Of a DNA stretch of 64,000 nt, positions 43,294 through 51,254 are shown piece after piece (position 1 is the first letter of the stretch; the number at the start of each line of letters is the position of its first letter). The translations under genes were made by a program, and so were the position numbers. The stretch covers positions 1 through 64,000 of the forward strand of contig NZ_JARXYZ010000009.1 in NCBI RefSeq assembly GCF_029894125.1, given 5' to 3'. A model generated the notes under the pieces. The model saw nothing but the letters and a program-made list of their open reading frames with translations. It did not search any database and was not told where the DNA came from. Origin of the DNA: Kitasatospora sp. MAA19 (GTDB lineage Bacteria; Actinomycetota; Actinomycetes; Streptomycetales; Streptomycetaceae).

Positions 43294-44148
43294 TCAGCCG
43301 ACGCGGGTGAGCCGGGTGGTCCGGGGCGGGGTCGGGTCGGCGGGACCGGCGGCGCGGTCGGACTCGGGGCGGTCGGGGTTGGCGAGCAGGATGGAGCGCT
43401 GCAGCCGGCGCAGCCCGGCCGAGGGTTCCATGCCCAGCTCCCGTACCAGGGTGTTGCGCAGGCGCTGGTAGGCCTCCAGGGCCTCGCCTCGTCGGCCGGA
43501 GCGGTGCAGGGCGATCATGTACTGGCCGTGCAGGCTCTCGTGGGTGCGGTAGCGGTCGACCAGGACGGTGAGTTCGGCGAGCAGCACACGGTGGCGGCCG
43601 AGCCGTAGGTCCGCCTCGATCCGCTGGTCCAGGGCGCAGAGCCGGGTCTCCTCCAACCGCTTGGCCTCGATGGCGAGTTGTCCGCCGAGCGGGACGTCGG
43701 CGAAGGCCGGTCCGCGCCACAGGCCGAGCGCCTCGCCCAACTGGCGGGCGGCGAGCGGAAAGTCACCGCCGTCCATGGCCCGGTAGCCCAGGCCGGCGAG
43801 GCGGTCGAACTCCTGGAGGTCGACCAGTCCGGCGCCGCTGTTGAGCAGGTAGCCGCCGGCCGAGGTCACCAACACGTCCTTGGCGCCGCAGGCTTCCCCG
43901 GCGGCGTCGCGGCGGCCGAGCGCCCGGTCGATCATGTCGCGCAGCTGGAGCACGTACGTCTGCACGGTGGTACGCGCGCTGCGCGGCGGATGGCCGGACC
44001 ACAGCTCATCGGCGAGGACGCCCGCCGGGACGACCTGGTCGGCCCGCAGGGCCAGCAGCGCGAGCACCTGCCGCGGCTTCGGCGCCGACGGCACCACCGA
44101 CGCCCCGCACACCTGGACCCCCAAGGCCCCCAACACCCGGATCTCCAT
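43294..44148 (-). CDS. SARP-family pathway activator
   Basis: A 284-aa Streptomyces antibiotic regulatory protein: N-terminal OmpR-type winged helix (MEIRVLGALGVQVCG, KPRQVLALLALRADQVVPAGVLADELW, TTVQTYVLQLRDMI) and a bacterial transcriptional activation domain (LVDLQEFDRLAGLGYRAM, LGRHRVLLAELTVLVDRYRTHESLHGQYMIALHRSGRRGEALEAYQRLR). SARPs switch on biosynthetic clusters. The start is taken at MEIRVLG. Two ARE-like sites upstream point to repression by the GBL receptor encoded next door. Confidence 0.92.
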   Translation of the reverse strand: MEIRVLGALGVQVCGASVVPSAPKPRQVLALLALRADQVVPAGVLADELWSGHPPRSARTTVQTYVLQLRDMIDRALGRRDAAGEACGAKDVLVTSAGGYLLNSGAGLVDLQEFDRLAGLGYRAMDGGDFPLAARQLGEALGLWRGPAFADVPLGGQLAIEAKRLEETRLCALDQRIEADLRLGRHRVLLAELTVLVDRYRTHESLHGQYMIALHRSGRRGEALEAYQRLRNTLVRELGMEPSAGLRRLQRSILLANPDRPESDRAAGPADPTPPRTTRLTRVG

Positions 44149-44243
44149 GACGTCCACCCCAATCCAGACGGATCGGCGACCCCGACGGCCACCGGCCGGC
44201 CAGCGCTACAGCTGCCGCACGGCCTAGCACCCGGTGCACATCC

Positions 44244-44292
44244 AAAAACAGGACGGACGGTTTGTCAATACAAAACCGAACGCACTGTTTGT
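44244..44292. promoter_or_regulatory. Two abutting ARE-like sites upstream of the SARP gene
   Basis: At 44244-44267 (plus strand) and 44269-44292 (minus strand) the AWAC block, the ACY position and the CGGT block of the GBL-receptor autoregulatory element recur at consensus spacing, with about four mismatches each among the 17 defined positions. They lie 96-144 nt upstream of the SARP start codon, a promoter-proximal position. Confidence 0.6.
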
Positions 44293-44425
44293 TTTTGAAC
44301 GGAGGATCGGCCGTCGGAGCGCGGCGACCAGCCGACGTGCGCGCCATCGCGAACGCCGGCCGTCCACGCCCGCGCCCCACCGTCCACGCCCCACCGTCGC
44401 TGTCGCCGTCGACGTCGCGAACGGC

Positions 44426-45079
44426 TCAGCCGCCGTCGGCGCCGGCCGCCGCCAGCTCGGCCACCACCCGCCCACCGCGGTCCGGGCCCAGGTCGAGCGT
44501 GGCCAGCACCCCGGGCACCGCGATGCTCGGCATCAGATGCTGGTACAGCACGGCCACCCGGCGCTCCAGGTCCGCCCGGCCGGACATCTTCTGGGACTGG
44601 ATCTGCACGCCCGTCCAGGCGCCCGTCACCAGCCACGCCGTCTCGGCCGGCACCACGTGCGGCAGCAGCTCGCCCCGCTCACCGGCCGCCGCCAACAAGG
44701 TCTCCGCCCGGCGGATCCACCCGGGCGCGGCGCCGCCGCCGAGGTCGCCGAACACGTCCTGGCCGAGCGAGAGCCGCGCGCCCGCACTCAGCAGCGGGTC
44801 ACGCGGCATGAGATGGGCGACGACCATCCCCAGGTCGACGAACTCCTGGAGCTTGCACTGCCGTTCGGGGAGTTCGTCCTGGCCGAACTGCTCCTCCACG
44901 ACGCCCTGCGCGAGCTCCCGCTTCGACGCGAAGTGGAAGTACACCGCTCCCCGGGTCACGCCCGCACGGGCGACCACCTCACCGATCGTCGCCCCCTCGT
45001 ACCCGTACTCGTCGAAGACCGACGCCGCCGCCTCCAGGATCAGCCGACGCGTTCGGATCGCCCGCTCCTGTCGCACCAC
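44426..45079 (-). CDS. Gamma-butyrolactone receptor (ArpA/ScbR-type TetR)
   Basis: About 217 aa. The opening RQERAIRTRRLILEAAASVF and DEYGYEGATIGEVVARAGV, then TRGAVYFHFASKRELAQGVV, is diagnostic of the GBL-receptor branch of TetR repressors. The ligand domain includes WIRRAETLLAAAGERGELLPHV and the family Trp in AWLVTGAWTGVQIQS. The longest frame starts at a TTG (45109) inside an ARE-like site, so a GTG near 45079 (or 45076) is preferred; the exact start is uncertain. It should repress itself, the divergent synthase gene and the SARP gene until GBL binds. Confidence 0.9.
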   Translation of the reverse strand: MVRQERAIRTRRLILEAAASVFDEYGYEGATIGEVVARAGVTRGAVYFHFASKRELAQGVVEEQFGQDELPERQCKLQEFVDLGMVVAHLMPRDPLLSAGARLSLGQDVFGDLGGGAAPGWIRRAETLLAAAGERGELLPHVVPAETAWLVTGAWTGVQIQSQKMSGRADLERRVAVLYQHLMPSIAVPGVLATLDLGPDRGGRVVAELAAAGADGG

Positions 45080-45107
45080 CGCAACCACCCCACCCGAAAC
45101 GCTCGGC

Positions 45108-45132
45108 AAACAAAACCAAACACCCTGTATCT
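45108..45132 (-). promoter_or_regulatory. ARE-like site upstream of the receptor gene
   Basis: On the minus strand it begins AGATAC and has GGTTTT 15 nt further on, agreeing with about 13 of 17 defined ARE positions. It overlaps the farthest upstream possible receptor start, so autoregulation is expected. Confidence 0.6.
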
Positions 45133-45463
45133 TACCCGCCGGTCAACCGGCGATCCCTCCTCCCCAGGTCGCATGCACCCGCCTTCGAGTCCGGGAAAAC
45201 CACGTGGACGGTAGGGGTCGGGAAGGCGACCTGCACCCCTACCGAAACAGACAGAGGCGGAATCCGGCTCACCACTTCCCGCCGCATCCCCATGGAATCG
45301 CCATGCCGTGATAATGCACCTGTCACCCCACCCGCGAGGGAGTCATCGCAGGCCAGAGCACATCCATCCGCATCCAGGCCGCCCGACCGCCCACCGTTCG
45401 ACACCCGGAGCGACCATGCGAACACACTCGGCCGCCAACGAACCTTCACTCAGGCTCCTTGAA

Positions 45464-45487
45464 AAGCAAACCGGAAGGTACGTATCT
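45464..45487 (-). promoter_or_regulatory. Near-perfect ARE upstream of the synthase gene
   Basis: Read on the minus strand, AGATAC, ACC and CGGTTTGCTT fall at exactly the spacing of the published GBL-receptor consensus, with one mismatch among the defined positions. It ends 52 nt before the synthase ATG at 45540. This placement also argues against the TTG at 45459 as the start. Confidence 0.75.
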
Positions 45488-45539
45488 TACGAGCCCTGAG
45501 CAGCCCACCCCGCCCGTCACGGCCTCCCGGAGCGCTCCC

Positions 45540-46550
45540 ATGACTCTGCTTGCCTACCGTGCCCCCGCCATCTCCCGTGCCACCGGCGCGAGCCACGGCG
45601 ACACCCCCGGCCTCGCCGCCGGACCGGACCTGCCGACCGGCCCGATACCGCGCCTGACCAGCACCGTTGCCAAGGAGTACGTCCACCGGGCCTGCCACGC
45701 CGAGGTCTTCCTCACCGGCAGCGAGCAGCTGAACGAGACCACCTTCTCCGTCAGCGCGCAGTGGCCGCGGGCCCACACCTTCTTCAGCACCCCGGACGGC
45801 ACCCGGCACGACCCGATCCAGGCCGCTGAAACGATCCGCCAAGCCGGGCTCTACCTCGCCCACACCCGGTTCGGCGTCCCGCTCGACCACAAGTTCATGA
45901 TGTGGAACCTCGACTACACCACCCACCCCCGCCACCTGCTCATCGGCGCGACGCCCACCGACCTCAGCATCGAGGCCAGACTCGTCCCACAGCCACGCCG
46001 CACCGGCACCACGATCGACTTCACCCTCAGCACCGTCGTACGACGCGGCCCTCACCTCGCGGCCACCGGCCACGCCCGGTTCACCACCGTGCCGGACTCG
46101 ACCTACCGGCGGCTGCGCGGTGCGCGCCGCGAAGCCGACCCGACGCCGGCGCCCGCCGTTTCCAGCGAGCCGCTGTCCCCGGCCCGCGTCGGCCGGATCC
46201 GCCCGTGCGACGTCGTCCTGACTCCGGCCGAGGCGCCCGGGACCTGGCACCTCACACCCGACCTCTGGCACCCGATCCTCTTCGACCACGCCAACGACCA
46301 CATCCCCGGCATGGTCCTGCTGGAGGCCGCCCGCCAGGCCACCAACGCGCTCACCTCACCGGTCACCGTCAGCCCGGCCTGCGCCGCGACCACCTACCAC
46401 CGGTACGCCGAGCACCACGTCCCCACCACGATCACCGCACGCCACACCCCCGGCGAGGACCCGGACGCCCTCATCACCACCGTCACCGGGCACCAGAACG
46501 GCGAGCCGATCTTCACCACCGTCCTGACCGGCCACGCCGACCAGCGCTGA
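45540..46550 (+). CDS. A-factor/gamma-butyrolactone biosynthesis enzyme (AfsA-type)
   Basis: A 336-aa AfsA/ScbA-family protein with two AfsA hot-dog repeats: the first contains VHRACHAEVFLTG and QAAETIRQAGLYLAHTRFGVPL, the second FDHANDHIPGMVLLEAARQATNAL. The enzyme condenses a beta-ketoacyl chain from ACP with dihydroxyacetone phosphate, the first step of GBL signal synthesis. The ATG at 45540 keeps the ARE in the promoter. With the divergent receptor and the SARP it forms a full quorum-like regulatory cassette. Confidence 0.93.
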   Translation: MTLLAYRAPAISRATGASHGDTPGLAAGPDLPTGPIPRLTSTVAKEYVHRACHAEVFLTGSEQLNETTFSVSAQWPRAHTFFSTPDGTRHDPIQAAETIRQAGLYLAHTRFGVPLDHKFMMWNLDYTTHPRHLLIGATPTDLSIEARLVPQPRRTGTTIDFTLSTVVRRGPHLAATGHARFTTVPDSTYRRLRGARREADPTPAPAVSSEPLSPARVGRIRPCDVVLTPAEAPGTWHLTPDLWHPILFDHANDHIPGMVLLEAARQATNALTSPVTVSPACAATTYHRYAEHHVPTTITARHTPGEDPDALITTVTGHQNGEPIFTTVLTGHADQR

Positions 46551-46587
46551 CCGGCACCGCCCGCCGAAGCACCGACCTCCCCACCCA

Positions 46588-46616
46588 GCCCGTCCGACCG
46601 CCCCGGTCGGACGGGC
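46588..46616 (+). terminator. 13-bp hairpin after the GBL synthase
   Basis: GCCCGTCCGACCG pairs perfectly with 46604-46616 around a 3-nt loop, 38 nt beyond the synthase stop. Confidence 0.8.
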
Positions 46617-46716
46617 CGTCGGCACGTCGCGGACGAACACTTCCCACGGACTGGCACCGGACGAACACCTGCGCGAGGATGTCAGCCCTTGGATTCGCTG
46701 TAACGGGGAGTACACA

Positions 46717-47262
46717 GTGCGTGAAGTCGCTTCGCACCAGAACGAGTTGATCAGACTGACGGACCGTCCCGGCACCGACGACGCCCCCGGCCACGAGGGG
46801 CGCACCGGCGGCCGGAGCGTACGGGTGCGGGTGCTGGGCCGACACGCGCCGGGCTCCCTGCTCGGCCACGACTGGCTGGACTGCGAGATCACCGTCACCG
46901 CCGACGGGGTCCGTGGGCACTTCGTCGCACTGGTGACGGAGCGTCAACTACGGCGTTGGGAAGTGGCCTTGGACCGGCTGGACCGACACGAGGCGGTGCG
47001 CTGGCTGGATGAGGAGCACGGCCCGGAGCTGCGGATCGAGCCCGGGCGGCCCGGCGGGGTCTGGGTGACCGTCTCCGACGCCGAGGAGTCCGGTGTCACC
47101 CTCCGGGTCGTCCTGTCCCCCGCGTCCGGCTGGCCGGACGAGCAGCGCGCCCTGCTCAAGCGCGTCCGGGACGCCTATCCGTCCGAGGTGGTCGAGGTGG
47201 CCCCCGGCGTCCACGCCTGGCGCGGACAGCAGGACAGCAGGACACCGACGGCTGACGGCTGA
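46717..47262 (+). CDS. DUF5959-type protein
   Basis: A 181-aa soluble protein starting at GTG 46717. SVRVRVLGRHAPGSLLGHDWLDCEITVTADGV, WEVALDRLDRHEAVRWLDEEHGPELRIE and GVTLRVVLSPASGW follow the DUF5959 pattern found in streptomycetes. Function unknown. The last codons lie in a GACGGCT heptamer repeat, so the C-terminus may vary in length between strains. Confidence 0.65.
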   Translation: MREVASHQNELIRLTDRPGTDDAPGHEGRTGGRSVRVRVLGRHAPGSLLGHDWLDCEITVTADGVRGHFVALVTERQLRRWEVALDRLDRHEAVRWLDEEHGPELRIEPGRPGGVWVTVSDAEESGVTLRVVLSPASGWPDEQRALLKRVRDAYPSEVVEVAPGVHAWRGQQDSRTPTADG

Positions 47263-47274
47263 CGGCTGACGGCT
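47247..47274. repeat. GACGGCT heptamer, four copies
   Basis: A perfect 7-bp tandem repeat spanning the stop codon of the DUF5959 gene and ending just before the convergent MFS gene stop. Two GACAGCAG octamers precede it. Confidence 0.85.
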
Positions 47275-47276
47275 GA

Positions 47277-48818
47277 TCACGACCTTTCCGGTACAGGGTC
47301 CGGCACCCGGCCCAGCGAGCGGTCGGCAGCGGCGAGGAGGAGAAGCACGGCGGCACCGCCGAGCATGAACCAGGCGAGGTGGTGCAGCCCGCCGGTGGTC
47401 GCGCCATGGGCGAAGAAGGCGGCGTTCGCGGCCGAGGCCGCCATCGCGCCGAGGTACATGAAGGTGCGCAGCAACCCGGCCGCCGCGGCGATCGCGGCCG
47501 GATCGGCCTGATGGTAGAGCGCGGTCTGGTTGGCGAGTCCGATCAGCCCCTGCGGGACGCCCGCCAGCACGCCGACGGCGATCAGCAGCCCGGCTCCGCT
47601 ACGCGCTTCCGATGCCAACAAGGCGACACAGGCGATGAGTTGCACGGCGGCACCGGCCAGCAGCTTGCCCCGGACGGCCGGACGCCGACCAGTGACGGCG
47701 GAGACGGTCAGCGCGGTCAGCGACAGCGGCAGCATGGCCAGTCCGGTGGTGGCGGCGGTCAGGCCCCGCCCCTCCTCCAGCCACTGGGTGAAGCCGTAGA
47801 GGAAGGCGTAGGTGGCGGTGCAGCCGAGGAGTTGGCGCAGATAGGTGGCGATCAGCGGGCGGTTCCCGGCGAGCGCCCGCAGGTCGATGAACGGGTTTCG
47901 GGCCCGCGACTCCCGCACGGCGAAGGCGACGGCCGCCGCGACGGCGAGGACGGGCAGACACCACGCGGCCGGCCGGGGCTTCATCAGGAACAGCATCAGC
48001 GCCAACAGCATGGCCGCGAACAGGGCGATCCCGCCGTAGTCGAGCCGGTCCGGCTTGTTCGATATCTCCGGTCGGCCCGATATCTCCGGTCGGCCCGATG
48101 TCCCCGGTCGGCCCGTCAGATCCGGCTGGTCCCGTAGATCTCGTAGATCTCGTAAATCCCGCTCATCCCTCCGGCCCCGGCGGACGGCGGCCGGCAGGCG
48201 GATCGCCCCCAGGACCAGGCAGGCCAGCGAGAGCGGGACGTTGACGGCGAAGACGGCCCGCCAGCCGCCCACGCCGATCAGGACGCCGCCGAGGGTGGGG
48301 CCGATCACGGCGACCGTCTGGCTGGCGACGGCGAGGACGGTCAGTACTCCGGTGGGGCTCTCCCGCCCGGTCCGCTCGGCCTTGCTGCGCGTCAGGTGCA
48401 TCGCGGCGGGATAGGCGGCCGAGGTGCCCAGCCCCAGCAGTACCCGGGCGGCGACCAGCAGCCCGAGCGACGGGGCCAGCACGCCGAGCAGCCCGGCGAG
48501 GCCCACCACCGCCGTCCCGATGAGGTAGAGCCGGCGCGGACCGTAGCTGTCCACCAGCCGCCCGATCACCGGCTGGCCGACGGCGGTGGCCAGGTAGAGC
48601 GCGGAGACCAGCCAGGCGGTCTCGGCGGGCGGAGCGCCGAAGGCGGCGCCGACCGGCACCAGCGCCACCGCGATCATCGACGAGTTGACCGGGTTGAGGA
48701 CCGAGCCGAGCACCATCGGGGCGAGCAGCCGACGGTCGAACTCCCCCGCCGGGGGCCCCTGACGGCGCCGCGAGCGGATCCGGGCGAGCGGGGCGAGCGG
48801 GGCGGCCGGGCCGGTCAT
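47277..48818 (-). CDS. DHA2-type MFS drug exporter
   Basis: A 513-aa transporter with about 14 membrane helices: VNSSMIAVALVPVGAAFG and ETAWLVSALYLATAVGQPVIGRLVDSYGPRRLY (helix 2-3 loop motif A region), GVLTVLAVASQTVAVIGPTLGG (antiporter-like motif C region). The central cytoplasmic loop carries an expanded repeat, RDLRDLRDLRD and then RPEISGRPEIS, encoded by 9-bp and 18-bp DNA repeats at 48060-48160. Probable proton-driven efflux of a hydrophobic compound; substrate unknown. Divergent from the response-regulator gene. Confidence 0.85.
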   Translation of the reverse strand: MTGPAAPLAPLARIRSRRRQGPPAGEFDRRLLAPMVLGSVLNPVNSSMIAVALVPVGAAFGAPPAETAWLVSALYLATAVGQPVIGRLVDSYGPRRLYLIGTAVVGLAGLLGVLAPSLGLLVAARVLLGLGTSAAYPAAMHLTRSKAERTGRESPTGVLTVLAVASQTVAVIGPTLGGVLIGVGGWRAVFAVNVPLSLACLVLGAIRLPAAVRRGRRDERDLRDLRDLRDQPDLTGRPGTSGRPEISGRPEISNKPDRLDYGGIALFAAMLLALMLFLMKPRPAAWCLPVLAVAAAVAFAVRESRARNPFIDLRALAGNRPLIATYLRQLLGCTATYAFLYGFTQWLEEGRGLTAATTGLAMLPLSLTALTVSAVTGRRPAVRGKLLAGAAVQLIACVALLASEARSGAGLLIAVGVLAGVPQGLIGLANQTALYHQADPAAIAAAAGLLRTFMYLGAMAASAANAAFFAHGATTGGLHHLAWFMLGGAAVLLLLAAADRSLGRVPDPVPERS

Positions 48819-48958
48819 CGCCGGTTCAGCCGGTCGATCAGGGCCAGCGCCGCCAGGACGGTGGAGCGCTCGGCCTCGGTGACGTGCTCCTGCAGGGCCC
48901 GGGCCAGCTGTATATTCCGGGCTTCCAGCGCGGCCCGGCGGCCCCCGATAATGGCGAC

Positions 48959-49624
48959 ATGATCGACAAGCAACTCCGTGTCGTCCTCGCCGAGGACTCG
49001 GTGATCCTCCGGGACGGCATGGTCGAACTCCTCACGGCACGCGGTTGCACGGTGGTCGCCACCGCCGGGACGGCACCCGAACTGGTCGCCGCCGTCGCCG
49101 AGCACCGGCCCGACGTGGCGATCGTCGACATCCGGATGCCGCCCAGCCACACCGACGAGGGCATCCGCGCCGCCGTCGAGATCCGCGCCGTCGCACCCGA
49201 GGTCGGCATCCTGGTCTTCTCCCAGCACGTCGAAACCGCCTGGGCGGCCCGGCTGCTCGCCAGCGGCGCCGCCGGGATCGGCTACCTGCTCAAGGAGCGC
49301 GTCGCCCGCACCTCGGAGTTCGTGGACGCCCTGCACCGGGTAGCCGACGGCGGCACGGCGCTCGACCCGGAGATCGTCAACGGCCTGCTGCACGGCGGCC
49401 GGCGCAGCCGGGTGGACGTGCTCACGCCGCGCGAGCGGACGGTGCTGGAGCTGATGGCGCAGGGCCACTCCAACCGCTCGATCGCCGGGCTTCTCGTGGT
49501 CTCGGAGCGGGCGGTGGAGAAGCACGTGGCCGCCGTCTTCACCAAGTTCGACCTGCCGGCCACCGAGGCCGACAACCGACGGGTCAAGGCCGTCCTCGCC
49601 TACCTCGCCGAGAACGGCGCCTGA
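48959..49624 (+). CDS. NarL/LuxR-type response regulator
   Basis: A 221-aa protein. The receiver domain has the acidic pair in LAEDSV, phospho-acceptor Asp in VAIVDIRMPP, Ser in VFSQH and Lys in YLLKE. The C-terminal LuxR HTH reads LTPRERTVLELMAQGHSNRSI and VVSERAVEKHVAAVFTKF. It is convergent with the only nearby histidine kinase gene rather than co-transcribed. Likely target: the ABC/FtsX transporter or the MFS gene. Confidence 0.92.
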   Translation: MIDKQLRVVLAEDSVILRDGMVELLTARGCTVVATAGTAPELVAAVAEHRPDVAIVDIRMPPSHTDEGIRAAVEIRAVAPEVGILVFSQHVETAWAARLLASGAAGIGYLLKERVARTSEFVDALHRVADGGTALDPEIVNGLLHGGRRSRVDVLTPRERTVLELMAQGHSNRSIAGLLVVSERAVEKHVAAVFTKFDLPATEADNRRVKAVLAYLAENGA

Positions 49625-49751
49625 ACCGCCCTTACCGGCGGCGGTGGCGACAGTGGCGGCGGCGACAGCACTGTCAGCGCTGACGGCGGTGCCGGCGGCA
49701 GCGACCGGTTGCGGTCGGCCGTGCCGGGCGCCTCCGTTCCGTGGCCGCCCG

Positions 49752-51083
49752 TCACAGGCGACTCGGAAGTTCGGCGGTGACCGTCGTCGGCCCTCCTGCC
49801 GGGCTGTCCACCCACAGCACCCCGTCCACCGCCGCGAGCCGATCAGCCAGGCCAGACAGGCCGGTGCCACTGCCGACGCGGGTGCCACTGCCGACGCGGG
49901 TGCCACTGCCGACGCCGGTGCCGGTGCCACTGCCGACGCGGGTGCCGGAACCCGCGGCCACCGCTGCGCCGCCGCGGCCGTCGTCGCTCACCGTCAGCCG
50001 TACCCGTCCGTCGGCCGCGCTCGCCGTCAGCTCCGCCGACGAAGCGCCGCTGTGCTTGGCGACGTTGGTCAGCAACTCGGCGGCGCAGAAGTAGACGGCC
50101 TGCTCGATCGCCTCGTCCGCCCGCTCCCGCAGGTCCAACCGCACCGTGACCGGTACCGGCGAGGTGGCGGTGAGCCCGGGCAGCGCCTGGGCAAGGCCGC
50201 CGTCCAACGCCACCGGGTGGATGCCCCGGGCGAGCCGCCGCACGCCCGCGATGGTGTCGTCGGTCTGCCGGCGGGCCCGCTCCACCAGGGTGCGCAGCCG
50301 CCCCACGTCCGCGGCGTCGCCCGGCCCGAGCGGCCCTGTCGGAGGCTCACCGAGGGCGTCGTCGGCCAGCGAGAGGGTGATGGCGAGCGCGACCAGTTGT
50401 GCCTGGGTGCCGTCGTGCAGATCGCGTTCGAGGCGGCGCAACCGGTCGGTGTTCTCGACCAGCAGGGTGGCTCGGGCACTCTCCAGCTCACGCACCCGCT
50501 GCTGCGAACGCACGGGGCCGAGCAGCAGCCGGGCGAGGCCCCGGTTGGCCGCGCTCACCACCCGCAGGGCCGCCGGCACGGCGGCCAGTACCGCGAGCCC
50601 GGCCGGCACCGAGAACACGTCCAGCCAGCCCACCGGCCTCGGGCCGGGTTCCAACAGCCGCACCCACAGGGCGAAGCCCGCCAGCCAGGCGCAGCTGAGC
50701 GGCAGTCCGACCGCCGCCAGGAAGCCGAACACCCCGAGCGGCAGCCGCAGGAGCAGGTAGAGCAGCGCCCGCCAGGCCACCGGATCGGTGAGCACCGCCC
50801 GGCCCCGGGCGATCACCCCGGACGGCCGGGGCAGCACCCCAGGGGCCGGCACCAGCTCGCCGAGCAGCCGCCGGACCAGCCGCCGGTGCAGCCCGCCCAG
50901 CCCGCGCGCCCCGGCCAGGGCGGCCACCACGAACGGCAGCCCGAGCACGGTGAGCGACAGCAGCGCCCCCGCGTAGAGGACGGCCACGGCGTAGACCCCG
51001 CCGAGCACGCCGAGCGGCAGCCCGAGCAACGCGAAGGCCAACTCGCCACCGCGCACGGACCGGTACCGCCGCCACTCAGCCAT
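49752..51083 (-). CDS. NarL-type sensor histidine kinase with repeat-expanded ATP lid
   Basis: A 443-aa kinase. Four to five hydrophobic helices form the N-terminal sensor region (to about 200) with no large extracytoplasmic domain. HisKA_3 has the phospho-acceptor His in RLERDLHDGTQAQLVALAI, and the HATPase part has ELLTNVAKHSGAS (N box) and VSDDGRGG (G1). Between G1 and G2 (GTGLSGLADRL) is a run of GSGTRV hexapeptides that lengthens the ATP lid. It lies 171 nt after the permease gene on the same strand and probably shares its transcript. Confidence 0.9.
   Translation of the reverse strand: MAEWRRYRSVRGGELAFALLGLPLGVLGGVYAVAVLYAGALLSLTVLGLPFVVAALAGARGLGGLHRRLVRRLLGELVPAPGVLPRPSGVIARGRAVLTDPVAWRALLYLLLRLPLGVFGFLAAVGLPLSCAWLAGFALWVRLLEPGPRPVGWLDVFSVPAGLAVLAAVPAALRVVSAANRGLARLLLGPVRSQQRVRELESARATLLVENTDRLRRLERDLHDGTQAQLVALAITLSLADDALGEPPTGPLGPGDAADVGRLRTLVERARRQTDDTIAGVRRLARGIHPVALDGGLAQALPGLTATSPVPVTVRLDLRERADEAIEQAVYFCAAELLTNVAKHSGASSAELTASAADGRVRLTVSDDGRGGAAVAAGSGTRVGSGTGTGVGSGTRVGSGTRVGSGTGLSGLADRLAAVDGVLWVDSPAGGPTTVTAELPSRL
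49858..49950. repeat. 18-bp tandem repeat inside the kinase gene
   Basis: About five imperfect copies of an 18-bp unit built on GCCACTGCCGACGCGGGT, in frame, encode the GSGTRV hexapeptides of the kinase ATP lid. Copy-number change would keep frame. Confidence 0.85.
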
Positions 51084-51254
51084 CGTCCACCTCCTGCCTC
51101 CGCTCGTCCTCACCCGCTGTCCCGACCGCGCGACCACACGACCACCTCGCGGACGTCGTCGCTCGGGGCCCGCCGAACCCGGCGAAGGCCTGTGCTGATC
51201 CCCGCCCCTCCCCGTCCCTCCCCGCCCCTCCCCGTCCCTCCCTGTCCTCACCTG

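Noticed and set aside
45459-45539. 27-residue upstream extension of the GBL synthase from a TTG
   Set aside because: It would place the ARE inside the coding sequence and lacks a ribosome-binding site; ATG 45540 starts family-like sequence.
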